A stretch of 64,000 nt of DNA from Musa acuminata AAA Group. Lineage: Eukaryota; Streptophyta; Magnoliopsida; Zingiberales; Musaceae. The stretch is from positions 14,842,501-14,906,500 of the forward strand of contig NC_088347.1 in the NCBI RefSeq assembly GCF_036884655.1. The letters run 5' to 3'. The position numbers and the translations under genes were made by a program. The number at the start of each line of letters is the position of its first letter. Positions within the stretch are counted from its first letter, which is position 1. Below, in pieces: positions 44,855 through 56,460 of this stretch. The notes beneath the pieces were generated by a model that saw nothing but the letters and a program-made list of their open reading frames with translations, was not told the DNA's origin and made no database searches.

Positions 44855-46497
44855 TGCTAGTCATAGGTGCCCTGCAAGCCAATCACGTGAGTGATGACAC
44901 GTGTGACCTGACATACAGTCTTTTTGCTTATTATATTTTAGCATTTTATCACTTTATCACTTTATATTGATTGTTACGTATACACATGTATATATATTGT
45001 GATGTCCTTGAATCTGTGCAATAGGAATCGAATCATGATGAGATCACAATAATGAGATTGATTCACCTTTAAACACATACCTTAAATAATCCTGATCACA
45101 TGTTAGTCAAGAGGGACATCGAGATAACCGAACATACCAGTGTGCTGTATACCCATCCATATGATAGATACAACTGATCTCATGGATGCTCGTATGGGGA
45201 CACTAGGGATACAGTACAAGTGCTCATTGGAGAATGAGTTTACTGATTGATCCACTTATGGAATACTAGATGGTTGATGATGTCTTATTGTCATACAGCG
45301 ATTCCGTAGTCCTAGTAGCGTATCTGGTCCTTAGACTTGAGACACCAAGGATGTCCTATATGAGTACTCCACTCTTTGATGCCGGATTTATAGGTCTGGA
45401 GGTTTCAGGTCTAGCACAACCGATCATTGAGAGTGGTAGCCAATCTTACGAGAACTATTGAGTGCCGATATAGGATCATTCATTCTCAGTATCATATGAA
45501 GAATATCTCATGTATTCTTGCTTAGACAAATCCCTAGCTATGGTCATTTAGATTGAAAGAGAAAGAGTTCACTAGGAGAATCCGATTAGAGCGAGACTCG
45601 AGCAGAAACCGTATGGGTCTAACAGCACCATGCTCGATATACGATCTCTAGGATTTTAGATGGTTGAGTGACTATAGGTATATGGTAATTGAGGACAAAC
45701 AAGTCTAATGGATTGGATTCCCCTGTATCATCTGGGAACTATAGCGTAGTGGCCTAGTACATCCTCAATCGATGAGTTGAGTGAATTATTATGAAGATAA
45801 TAATTCACTAAGCCAAAAGGAGTTCTGATAGAAATAACTCATGGCCAGCTCGATATTGGGCCTAGAGAGTCATACACATATGGTAGGCATTGCGATGAGT
45901 AGAGGTTCGGATATGAGATATCTGCTGGAGCCCCTACCTTATTTGATATCCAATAAGCCCATAAATTATTGGATCCTATGGATGAGATCCAATAAGAGCA
46001 ATTGAGAGATTATTGGATAAATATCCAATAATATAAGAGGCTTTGGTAGTTGGATGGAGATCCAATACCCAATAAGACATGATCCATTAGGGTTAAGTTG
46101 ATAGGGAACCTCTATAAATAGGAGGGAACCAATGGTTCATATGCTCCATTAAGGTTAAGTTATTTTGGGTTGCCTCTCCTATTCTCCTTCCCTTCTCCTC
46201 AAATAATAAGCTTGGAGTTTTGAGGAGCATTATCACAGCCGTACTTTGTGGATCACCGCTAGAGAGGAGGACGCTTGACCTCCTTCACCCTCTCCTAGAT
46301 CTCTGTAGGGACTCAAGGATATACGATATATTTAGGTAACACAATCTTTAATATGCATAGTTTTAAGTTTTACGGATTTTACGCATCAATCTTTGCACGA
46401 TGACGAACATAATTTATGAGAAATTTGAGGATTTTGTTTTTATGTTCTTCTGCTGCGCATGTGATGTTGCCCCTAAATTTTTCAACACCTTAGATAA
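44855..46497 (+). repeat. Second, complete 3' LTR of A1
   Basis: It is 1643 bases, TGCTAGTCATAGGTGCCC to TTTTTCAACA. The TATA box ctataaata is at 46132-46140. It directly follows the trimmed LTR with no internal sequence between. The five bases after it (CCTTA) nearly repeat the five before the A1 5' LTR (CCTGA), so it appears to be the true right end of A1. Confidence 0.82.
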
Positions 46498-46611
46498 TAA
46501 TCAATCAGATTGGTTGAAATGGTGTTAAGAACATCTATTATCACTAGTTGGATAAATAGTCTTAAAAGAGGCTAGTCTTCTATTTCAAGCCCACATTACT
46601 TTGGGATATAC
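46498..46611. other. Spacer between inverted A-family LTRs
   Basis: These 114 bases lie between two A LTRs in opposite orientation. The last ten (ttgggatata) may be a worn primer-binding site of the reversed LTR. Nothing else is recognised. Confidence 0.4.
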
Positions 46612-48220
46612 TATTGAAAAATCATGGGTCAGTATCTCATGCATAGTGGAAAATAAAAGCAAAATCAGATTTTCTAAAATCAAGTATTTTGTAGTTATGT
46701 GACAATTGGTGCACGAGAATACTATAAAACTAAAAAATTACACATATCATGTTATCAGTGTTACATAGGGAGATTATATATCCCTTAAATTTTTAGATCC
46801 AATGGAGTTGATGAAAGAGAACTCAATACTCCTCTCTAGCGGTGATCCACACAGCGGATACAACGGTGATCCAATGGAGTAGATCGCTACGGGTTCTTCC
46901 TCTCTATGTACACCACAAGGCAATCAGAGCCAAGGAAGAGAAGAGGAGGTTGGTGAGAATAGGAGGGGCAACTATCATAAATTCTAACCTATGAACCGTG
47001 AGGTTTCTCCTATTTATAGAGGTGCAAGTAACTTAATGCTTAATGGATCTTATCCTCATTGGATCTCTTACCAATTATCCAATTGAATCTCTATCCAATT
47101 ATCCAATTGGATCTTATTCAAGGATCCAAACTAGGGACTCCGTGGATATCTTATATTTGCATCCCTACTCGTCATAATATTCACCATATGTGTATAACCC
47201 TCTAGGTCTAATACTGAGCTGGTTGTGAGTTGATCCTATCAGAACTACTTTTAACTCAGAACTACTTCTGACTCAGAACTCCTTCTAATATAGTGAATTA
47301 TTATCTCCATAATAATTTAGTCAACTCATTGACTATGGACGTACTAGGCCACTACGTCATAATCCCTACACGGTATAAGAGATCTAATATATCGGATTTG
47401 TTTTTCCTTAGTTATCGCATATCTATAATCCCTCATCCATCTAGTATATCAAAGATCATATATTGGGCATAGTAATATCAAGCCCATACGGAATCCTATT
47501 TGAGTCTTGCTCTAATTGGATTCTTTCGGAGAACTCCTACTATCTCAATCCGAACAATCCTAGCTAAGGATTTTGTTTAAGTGAGTATATATAGGATATT
47601 CCTCTTGTGATACTGAGAGTGAACGATCCTTTTTTTATACTCAATTGTCTTCGTAAGATTGGCTACCATTCCCGAGAACCAACTATACTATATCTGGAAC
47701 TTCCAAACCTGTAAATCCAGTGTCAAAGAATGGAGTACTCATATAGGGTATCTTTGGTGTCTAAAGTCTAAGAACTAAATACACAATTGAGACTACGGAA
47801 TCATTCTCTCACATCAGGTATCATTAATCATCCAGTATTCCATAAACAGATCAATCAATGAGCTCATTCTCTAATGAGCATCTGCATTGTATCTCTAATG
47901 TCCCCAAACGAACGACTATGAGACAAACTGTTTCCATCATATGGACGAGTATATAATGCACCGATCTATTTGGTTATCTCGATGTCCTTCTCGAGTAATC
48001 TATGACCAGGATGATTTAGGGTCTGTATTTAAAGGCGAATCGGTCTGATTATTGTGTTCTTATCATGATCTGATTCTCATTACACAAATTCAAGAACATT
48101 ATAATATATATCCAGATAATATACGATAAAATATCAATAATAATAAGCAAAAAAATTATCACAACATATCACATGTGTCATTACTCAGGTGATTGACTTA
48201 ACTAACCTATACATCTTGCA
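46612..48220 (-). repeat. A-family LTR in reverse orientation
   Basis: Complement alignment with 44855-46497 runs end to end: a TATA box as the complement of 47011-47019, the 'gtggatcaccgct' block reversed near 46840, and the start block reversed at 48195-48220 (worn). It is more diverged than the A1 LTRs. No internal region of its own is present apart from a possible primer-site trace at its left, so it is a remnant or solo LTR. Confidence 0.75.
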
Positions 48221-49941
48221 TTAAATTGAAAATATCCTCAAGTACCACATAGAATTAAAAAAACAACCCTCTCTCGTGGCACAATATAATTCTACTGACC
48301 CCAAAACTTATTTTGAGAAAGTTCAGGAAAATTCTCTCCTCTTTTCTAACTTCTCTTTCTCCTTGTAGAGGAGAAAATCTCTATTTGGAAAACTTGTTGA
48401 CTTGAGTGGGGGACACCCTCAACGCACCTCTGATGTGTTATTTCAAGAATCGAACAAAAACTCTTTTCAAGATCTTTCTTATGTGTTATTCCATATTATA
48501 GCAATAGCTTAACCAACTAATAAATTTGGTCGACTCTGCCCTCTCACTGTGAAATGGAGATGACCTTCATCTGATGTCATTAATCCTATCAACCTGTCAG
48601 TGAAATCATTTGAAGCACTATTTATTTGGTCATGTTAGATAAAAATATTCTAAACCTTACATGGCAATCAACCTTTTTATACGAAACTTCTCTATATAAA
48701 ATTTAGTCTATCATGTTACTTAATAAAATAGATGACTCACTATTTTTATTTTACTCTATATAAACTTTAGTCTATCATGTTACTTAATAGAATAGATGAC
48801 TCACTATTTTTATTATAGGTAGGTAGAAGGAGAGACAGTAGATCAACCAAAGAGAACCCTCCCTACCTCTCTATGCTCGTGCTGTCTCCTTACTATGTCA
48901 TTTCTTGTCTTCTTTCTTAGGGTGCAATTAAAAAATAATATTATTTTTTATGATTATTTTCTTTATTGATTGGTCTTTGGTAGAGGAATTTTTGTATTTT
49001 TTTTGTCTTCTTTGTGATTCCCTTTTTCTCCTCTCTTTTTCTCCTTTTTGTTTCGTTTTCCCTTTTCTCTTTTCATAATTTTAGAATTACGCTATAGGTA
49101 TTCTCCTTAATCGAAATAGGTTGTTCCTTCCCTTAGAATCATACTTGCAATGAGTTTCCTATCTTATATGGTTTGGCATTTGATATGTTTTACCTGCGTC
49201 CCATCTTAATCCACATATAAAAGTTTTAATATACCACTCCGTGACCGGAGGAATAACAAAATCCATCGACCAAACCAACCCTAAGAAAGGATTAGAAAAG
49301 TAAAGTTGTAATCTAGACAGTTGACTTATTGGTCGTATATTATATATAGCATGCTTACTAGCTTCGGTAGCACTCTTTTCCTTTTTGCAAGGAAAATTAG
49401 TTTCCCACTTCTAAAATCTCTACTCTTAAAAAATCTTTCTAACTAAACTTTATTTATTTAAAATATATTTCTTTTTTGGGGATATTAAACCAGTAAATAT
49501 TGGTATAGTATAGTCGAAGAAGAAGAAGAGGTAAAAGGATAAACGTATTGATACTTTATTTTTAGAATATATATTATATTTCTAAAAAAAATTGCTCAAA
49601 CCCCTACGAATAGGGATGAAGTAAGCCTTATTAAAATGATTATGATTGGTTTGGACATTTTAACTATCCCCAAACAATTAGGGACAAGCAATAACACAAG
49701 GATTCAAAACGTTCAGCTCTTGCTATGGTATTGTCTATGGTACTATAATAGAGGTTTAGCTGTTGCAAAATGATCTAGAAGCTGATGCTCACTCAACCTG
49801 AACATTGATAATATATGTTGCCAGTTCATGTTTCAATATTTGTAGATTCGTTCCAAATGGTCTTGAATTTGTTCCTGCTATCCTTTTTCCATCTGTTCTT
49901 GTAAAAAACAGATAGATTAATCCTGTGGAAACAAGTAGAAG
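48221..49941. other. Intergenic region upstream of the DUF247 gene
   Basis: It is AT-rich with a long pyrimidine-rich stretch at 48980-49080. A TATA-like tatattatatata lies at 49336-49348, far (about 600 bases) from the start codon, so it is not a secure promoter. There are no open frames of note. This is the only sizeable stretch between 7.8 and 64 kb, together with 51322-52637, that I could not assign to a retroelement. Confidence 0.45.
48690..48817. repeat. 64-bp tandem duplication
   Basis: The unit 48690-48753 (ctctatataaaatttag...) is repeated at 48754-48817 with about four changes. Each copy carries a 'ctatataaa' word. Confidence 0.9.
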
Positions 49942-51321
49942 ATGAATACCGTAGAGGAGGCCGCTGTGATAGCTCTGGATATGGAATGGGTAAGACTCTT
50001 GGAGAAGAGGGTGGAGGACACACAGTGGGGGGAGGAATGGCGCACCAAGCGGCCGACCATCTACAGAGTCCCAAACCACATCCGAGACAGTGATCCCGAC
50101 GCCTACGAGCCGATGATCGTCTCGATCGGTCCCTACCACCATGACAAGCCTCGCCTGCAAGCCATGAACCACATCAAATGGCACTACCTCAAGCAATTCC
50201 TGGGCCGAAACCCCCACAAGGTCCTGGCAGACTACCTTAGGGAGATCAAGGATAAAGAGCGCGACATACGCATGGCCTATTCAGAACAGGTGGACAAGAG
50301 CAGCAACGATTTCCTCCAAATGATGTTGCTCGACGGCTGCTTTGTGATCGAGATGTTATTGTACTGGAAAGGTCAGGGAGGACTGGAAGCTGCGCAGAAT
50401 CCAATCACAAGCCCATCGTCCCTAATGGTAGTAGCGAGGGATATGTTGATGCTGGAAAACCAGCTCCCTTTCTCTCTCCTCCACACTTTATTGGACTCTG
50501 CTATTCCTGACCGGTCTCCTCAGCTAACCGGTCTTATGATCAACTTTCTTGATGGCTGCGTGGATTTCAAGATTCAAATTCCGTCCCGGAGCGTGGATTT
50601 TCACCACATCCTTCATCTTCTTCATTCTCGCGTTACCCCACCAAAGAAGCTTGATAAGATGAAGAGCCAGTCATCCGACTCCAACCGCTCCTTACCGTGG
50701 ATGAACAGGTTATGCTGCTGTGGAGAAGATCCGGAGGTGACGGACGAGCCCGTTTCCCTGCTGGGATGGATTCCAAGTGCGACAAAGCTCAGGGAGGCTG
50801 GAGTCCACTTCAGGAGGAAGAAGGAGGCGACGAGTTTCCTGGACATCAGTTTTAAGAATAAGAAGATGGAGATCCCCCAGCTTCAGGTCGATGACGGCAC
50901 CAACGCACTCTTCAGGAACCTCATCGCGTTCGAGCAGTGCTACGACGAGGTCAGCTCTCATGTCACGGCCTACGCGTCGCTCATGGATTGCATCGTCGAC
51001 ACCGCTGCAGACGTCGCGTTGCTCCAGAAACGTGGAATCATCGTCAGCGGCTTGGGCGACAGCAAAGAGATCGCCCTTCTCTTCAACAAACTCTGCAAGG
51101 AGGTGGCGATCAACGACAACGAGTGCCATCTTTCGAGCATCTTCAGGGACGTCAACAAGCACTGCAACACCAGATGTAACAAATGGCGGGCAACGCTGAA
51201 TCATGATTACTTCGGTAATCCTTGGGCGATCGTCTCACTGTCTGCAGCTTTCTTCCTCTTCGTCCTAGCTATAACGCAGACCATCTTAAGGATTATAACC
51301 TTTGCTCGGCATCATAATTAG
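49942..51321 (+). CDS. DUF247 (UPF0481) domain membrane protein
   Basis: This is a single-exon gene of 459 codons with no stops. It carries the hallmarks of the plant DUF247 family: A-Y-E-P-M-I-V-S-I-G-P-Y-H-H (residues 54-67), I-K-W-H-Y-L-K (78-84), M-M-L-L-D-G-C-F-V-I-E (127-137), D-M-L-M-L-E-N-Q-L-P-F (167-177), a central P-S-A-T-K-L-R-E-A-G-V (278-288) and N-L-I-A-F-E-Q-C (326-333). It ends in one hydrophobic segment (about 428-448) with a short basic tail, as usual for this family, so it is probably membrane-anchored. Length fits the family (about 400-550). The first ATG is used; a second Met at residue 14 is possible. Function is unknown for most members; in grasses, DUF247 genes at the S and Z loci are linked to self-incompatibility. 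Codon use is GC-rich, unlike the surroundings. Confidence 0.95.
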   Translation: MNTVEEAAVIALDMEWVRLLEKRVEDTQWGEEWRTKRPTIYRVPNHIRDSDPDAYEPMIVSIGPYHHDKPRLQAMNHIKWHYLKQFLGRNPHKVLADYLREIKDKERDIRMAYSEQVDKSSNDFLQMMLLDGCFVIEMLLYWKGQGGLEAAQNPITSPSSLMVVARDMLMLENQLPFSLLHTLLDSAIPDRSPQLTGLMINFLDGCVDFKIQIPSRSVDFHHILHLLHSRVTPPKKLDKMKSQSSDSNRSLPWMNRLCCCGEDPEVTDEPVSLLGWIPSATKLREAGVHFRRKKEATSFLDISFKNKKMEIPQLQVDDGTNALFRNLIAFEQCYDEVSSHVTAYASLMDCIVDTAADVALLQKRGIIVSGLGDSKEIALLFNKLCKEVAINDNECHLSSIFRDVNKHCNTRCNKWRATLNHDYFGNPWAIVSLSAAFFLFVLAITQTILRIITFARHHN

Positions 51322-51798
51322 TCTCCTCATTTGCTTCTCCAGCTACTTCCATTGTTTCTATGAATTCTCTGCGAGTGACTGTTTGGTAGCGTGTATTCCC
51401 TAAAGCAAAACATTGTGTCTTTCAAATGCATGGATTTGTATTGGAGACCGGCATTTAAATCTAAATGATGTATATCATCAGGCAATGGAGTCGATTGCAT
51501 GACAAATGCAAGCCTGCAGATGCATCTTCCATAATCTTTACTTCTTGCGTCGTTCCTTCAGTGAACTCAAGATCCAGAAGCTCACGCATTTGCAGATACA
51601 GGTTATTAAACAAGTCAATCTGTAGTTAGTTATAAATGTAATGTTCATCCACAATGTAAATTGACAACTGTTCTCTAATCTTAGCCTCTTGCTTGCCTTT
51701 GCAGGAGTGTTTTATCACCAATGTTAACATCCTTCAGTGTTCTATATATTTTGTAGGTATAAACAAGAAAGTTCAGCACCCATTACAAAATCAGGATC

Positions 51799-51830
<32 letters not shown>

Positions 51831-52637
51831 GAGTTAAAATCATGCACTTGTGGACACTAATACTGGTGTAATAATAAAATATTTGTGAATCTTTAGATAA
51901 GATATGATACTTTATATATATATAAGATACGGGAAAGATTATCCTTTCAGTTAGGCACGTGGACCAACACAGATGACAGAGTGGAACACTAATACTGCAC
52001 ATAATGACAAAATTGATCGACCACGTCAACACTCAAGATCTTCTTAACGATCATTATTATGTCAGTTTTGCTGCTCCAAAACAAAACGTTACATCAGTTG
52101 CGCTACTCCAAAGGCCAATACCATTTTCATCCGTCATCTCAGTGATCATTTTAACAGCAATTACCGTGAAACTACTTATGTCATATTTTTATTGATTGAG
52201 GCATTAAAGGAAACATGCCAGTCAAATATACTGAACTTTACTGATTTACCTCGACATCATATCTGGAGGTGGAGAGCGCCACTTGGGAGATAACAATACA
52301 TCAAATTTTTATCCGAGATTCTGACATACATAAATAATTGAGTAGACTGAAAACAAATTTAAATACGTAACTGAACCAGAAACATTATTATGCGTCAAAT
52401 CTTTCATCATGCCGGTTAGACATTATACTGGCATTCTTGTATAGGAACATAGAGTGGGTAATATTATACATCAAGCCAATTAACAAAAAGCCTAACCATT
52501 CAGTGACTTTTGAATGATTCTGGATCATCTTTTTCGTCTTGAGAGTGAGGATCGAGTGTCGTATAATTGATCCTCTTTTCTAGTTCTTGTTAGAGTATTT
52601 CTAGTTCTCGTCAGAGTATTTTTTTTTTCTGATATAT
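51322..52637. other. 3' flank of the DUF247 gene
   Basis: This stretch has no further supported gene. It contains a (TAA)n microsatellite at 51799-51830 and AT-rich sequence. The small frame at 52004-52195 has no recognisable feature. A T-run ending at 52629 lies just before the LARD LTR at 52638. Confidence 0.5.
51799..51830. repeat. (TAA)n microsatellite
   Basis: About ten uninterrupted TAA units lie some 480 bases after the DUF247 stop codon. Confidence 0.95.
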
Positions 52638-55397
52638 TGTCACGGACTTAGTTAGTTTTGTCTAAGTCGTGCGGCACCCTTACGTGTCCATCCGCAAAGG
52701 TCAATCTTCCCAAAACCTCTTATGATCCCTTAAGACCTATAAAAGAGAAAACGGATTAGAGAAAGCACCTCATTCGAGATCCACAAGCAGTCATTTCATG
52801 AAATACTTCATAACCAATGCAAATAATAAACAAACTTCATAAGCTCTGAATAGTTGTACAAAGGATCCAAAATGATTCACTATATATCGAAATCCTCATA
52901 AGTGCCCACATGATACAATCTTTATTTGCAAGCCTAGAATGACCATCAAACCCAACTAAAATTGGGATGTTAAGCCTTCGATCGTTTCTCTATATGCTAT
53001 GCAGAGCATGAACAAACCAAAAGACACAAACATACATGAGCATTACATTAAACACCATGTTTACAGTTTTGTCTGTGACATTTTCCCCCACTTATTCCTT
53101 TGATGTCCTCGTTGAAGCTTTTGTCGACGCTACAACTCCTCACATTTGTTGAGTCTTCAATCTTCTACTCCAACTACAATACGCCTCCTGGCTCCCAACT
53201 ACACTCTGCCGCTGTTGTTGAGTAGTCGAATTTTTGATCCGCTATATTGCTTCGACTCGCCAATGACTTTGACTCTAGTGTGGGGTTGGTTGAGTTGTGT
53301 TGATCCCTATTGGTTCTTACAGATCCTTTAGATGAAAGAAAAGACTATCCTTACTATGCACTAGTCTCTCAAATGCCTCATGTTACTTGAACTGGGTGGA
53401 TGTTTGTTGGAGCTTTAACAAGCATCACCTTACAAAATTTTGAAGTTTTTGGGTCATTCCTCTATAAAATTTGTCCATCGACTCTTTTTCACTTAGTTGT
53501 TACTTCCAAATAGGTTGACATAACTTCCACTTTCGATTGGCATTCTGTTGGGAAATGAAGTGGATAATCTACTCTTAGTAGCATTGATTATCATTGGTGA
53601 GGATTTGATAACTATTGTCTTCCATTTGGTTTCTTTGAAATGGTCTTTGAACATGTGCAGAGCCCCTCTAATGGACAGATAAGAGAATTAGGTTATTTAG
53701 TTTCACCTATTCTCTTAAGAGTTGAGAGGGCAAATGTTACTTGACTTCGCCCGCCTCCTCGAGTATTGTACTCTATGCATCAAGGTAGTTATTGGCCTTT
53801 ACTTGCTCTTTGCTCATACTTCTGAAGTACTTAAAGTGTTTGTACTCCTTGCGTTGAGTTAGTTACTGTGATTCATCTTCTCAATGTCATCAAACTTCTA
53901 GAATGCAGGAAGTTTTCACCCCAACTTGGAGTAAGTCTTTGATAATTTTGGTCGCTTCTAAGATTGTATCATCTTTTCCATCAAACCAATCGCCTGCTCC
54001 ACTGAGTAGTAAAAGTATAACACAGTATACTGTCTCCTTCGTTCCTTGGTCGTGCACTCTTGTATTGACCCAAAGTCCTCCACTTTTGGCTATCTTGATG
54101 AGAAGCTCGTTGACACATGTCCTACGAAGTTTCCTAGCCTTTATCATTCAGTCTTATCTCGGTACTTGGAGTTTGCCTCTATATTCTCCACCTCCTCGAT
54201 CCCTTTCATGATCAAACGCTCTTCCTTCATGAGAGTAAGGGATCGATGACTTCATGGAAGTCCCGCCTTTATGGTACCATGGCATTGCTATGCTCATGAC
54301 CCTACTATCCATCGACTCGCATCAGTATCCCTTTATTCACGATCGGTAGATCTGTCTTTGTGGCACTCTTCTAAGTCCACTTCCATTCTAACTGATGCTT
54401 AGTTTTGGGTAGCTAAGTCCCTATGGACTCGTCATCATTTCCTTGCCTCTTTTGACCCCTTGCTTCAACACCTTTATGTTCTCTAAGCAATTCCCCTTGG
54501 TCAATGGAAAGACAGACTGTAACTCTCATGCATGGCCTCTGCCATCATGTTGTAGCAACGTTCGCTTACTCAGTCTTATCCTCTGACTTGTTATGATCCC
54601 TTAAGCAAATATGGGCTCTGAAGTAGTCCAACTCTCCAACTGCTCTGATCATACCTCTACATGATCAAGTCCCTCCCATGAGATAGACTAGTACTTGCAT
54701 TTGAACTTTTTCCTCGGTGGTACACAACTCTCATATGCTAATGACTAAAGCTTTCATTCGATGTATGCACGGAAGACCCGCCTCTGCAGTACAATAGCTT
54801 TCACTTCTTAACTCTATAGCCCTTGTTGTCGTCGTGTTGTTCACCGAAGTGGAGCTCCCAGTAGCTCTCGATTATATCTCCATATGATATAGTCTCTCAT
54901 GGGACTAGATTCGTATGTATATAATTACCACAAACTATTTCACCATGATCCTTACACCATATCGCTTCCTGGTGACATCTCCATTGTATTCTGATTCTTG
55001 TGAGATGAACTCGGATTATGATCCCTCCATATGTGGTCTTTGCCAATACATCACAAGGTCTCTTCCAACTTCGATTGTGTTCGCTCCTTTAGCAATCGAC
55101 TTTTGTTCACCCGCTCTTGGGCCACACCTAAACAAAGCACTGCTCTAGGACAGTCCGTCACCTAGTAGCTTCCAAAGTCAACTAACTTCACTGTACCTCT
55201 GCCCTTACCAGCACAATCTTCACAGTGCACATCTTCCTTCATGATAACTTGATTGACACCAATGTGATATATTCTTCAAGAGTACCCACCTCCATATCCT
55301 TTTGCCATGTGTCATAGCCTTCTAAACTCAACTTCGCCGTCGCAAGTTGAATCGCCTTGGTTCCTCTATCAAATGCTTCTCCGAGATAAGGTGCATA
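52638..55397 (-). mobile_element. LARD copy 2, 3' portion
   Basis: On the minus strand this is the 3' half of a LARD like 14635-19189. The 3' LTR is 53080-52638 (443 bases), the polypurine tract is the complement of 53081-53093 (aagtgggggaaaa), and the internal sequence is collinear with 18741 back to about 16363. It stops at GCATA (55393-55397), where an A-family LTR is inserted. There is no coding capacity. The other half lies at 62679-63643 in the opposite orientation. Confidence 0.85.
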
Positions 55398-55642
55398 TGT
55401 TAGGAAATCCTTGGGGGCGACATCATATACGCAGTGGAAGAACAAGAAAAACAAAATCCCCAATTCCCAAAGAGATGTTCGTCGTCGTGCGAAGATTGGT
55501 ACGCAAAAATCCGTGAAACATGAAACTGCGTGTCATCACTCACACGTGATATATGCCAAAATATAATAAGCAAAAAGATTCTATATTAAGTCACACGTGC
55601 CATCACTCACGTGATTGGCTTGTTGGGCACCTATGACTAGCA
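55398..55642 (-). repeat. A2 3' LTR with large internal deletion
   Basis: Only 245 bases remain. The two LTR tips (TGTTAGGAAATCC... and ...CACCTATGACTAGCA on the plus strand) are joined near 55535, removing about 1.27 kb present at 61313-62583. At the joint lie about a dozen bases (gtcatcactcaca) that copy a nearby 'gccatcactcac'. Confidence 0.88.
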
Positions 55643-56460
55643 ATCTCCCACTTGACCTAAAGCCAATCACCTATGTGTCTGATCCCCATCAGAATCCTGT
55701 GACGCTCAAAACAAATCTGAGACAACGGCTTTGTTAGTGGATATGCATTGTTATCTTCGGATGGAACTTTTTCCACTACTACATCTCCTCGGGTCACGAT
55801 CTCTCTGATAAGGTGGAACCTCCTCAGAACATGCTTAGATTTCTGATGAGACCTAGGTTCCTTTGCTTGAGCAATCGCCCCGTTGTTGTCGCAATATAGG
55901 GAGATCGGCTCTTCGCTACCCAGCACGACTCCTAAATCTGTGATGAACTTCTTCACCCAAACTCCCTCCTTTGCTGCATCTGATGCAGCAATGTACTCCG
56001 CCTCTGTGGTCGAGTCAACAATGGTATCTTGCTTGGAACTCTTCCAGCACACTGCTCCTCCATTCAAGGTGTACACATACCCTGAATTCGACTTGCTATC
56101 ATCGACATCAGACTGAAAACTTGAGTCAGTGTAGCCTTCAACCTTAAGGCTATTACCTCCATATACTGGTAAAAGATTCTTAGTCCTTCTCAAGTACTTA
56201 AGGATACACTTTATTGCTTTCCAGTGCTCCAAGCTTGGATCCGCCTGATACCTGCTCGTGACACTCAGAGCATGCGCTATATCAGGCCTAGTACATAGCA
56301 TGACATACATGATAGACCCTATTGCTGAGGCATAAGGTCTCATATCCATGTTTGCCCTTTCTTCTGGAGTCTTTGGGGACATACTCGTAGAAAGCGATAT
56401 CCCATGTCTCATCGGTATGAGACCTCTCTTGGAATTTTTCCATGCCAAACCTTTTGACAA
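55643..56460 (-). pseudogene. A2 RNase H and polypurine tract
   Basis: The open stretch 56460-55657 (267 codons) covers M-L-C-T-R-P-D-I-A-H-A-L, Y-T-D-S-S-F-Q-S, A-E-Y-I-A-A-S-D, L-Y-C-D-N-N-G and S-K-H-V-L-R-R-F-H. 'ADPLTK' is changed to A-Y-P-L-T-K. The key acidic residues of RNase H are otherwise readable. The complement of 55643-55657 (ggtcaagtgggagat) is the polypurine tract. Confidence 0.85.

Larger units (their letters stand above)
7862..46497 (+). mobile_element. Copia element A1 (long-LTR, Angela/Tork-like), split by four insertions
   Basis: In order on the plus strand the element has a 5' LTR, primer-binding site, long leader, gag, protease, integrase, RT, RNase H, polypurine tract and 3' LTRs. 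The pieces are collinear with the second copy A2 (55398-62678, minus strand), which lets every interruption be placed. Removing the inserts and the extra LTR leaves about 9 kb. The flanks CCTGA (7857-7861) and CCTTA (46498-46502) look like a worn 5-bp target duplication. All reading frames are broken. The long LTR (about 1.7 kb) and pol wording suggest an Angela-type element; this lineage call is inference. Confidence 0.8.

Noticed and set aside
50622..51204. Antisense and shifted frames within the DUF247 gene, up to 164 codons
   Set aside because: They are shadows of the GC-rich sense frame, which carries all the family motifs.
51742..52032. Minus-strand frame with an isoleucine run
   Set aside because: The run comes from the (TAA)n microsatellite. 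There is no family resemblance.
52004..52195. 63-codon plus-strand frame with a hydrophobic C-terminus downstream of the DUF247 gene
   Set aside because: It has no homology I recognise, AT-rich composition like the surrounding non-coding DNA, and is short enough to arise by chance.
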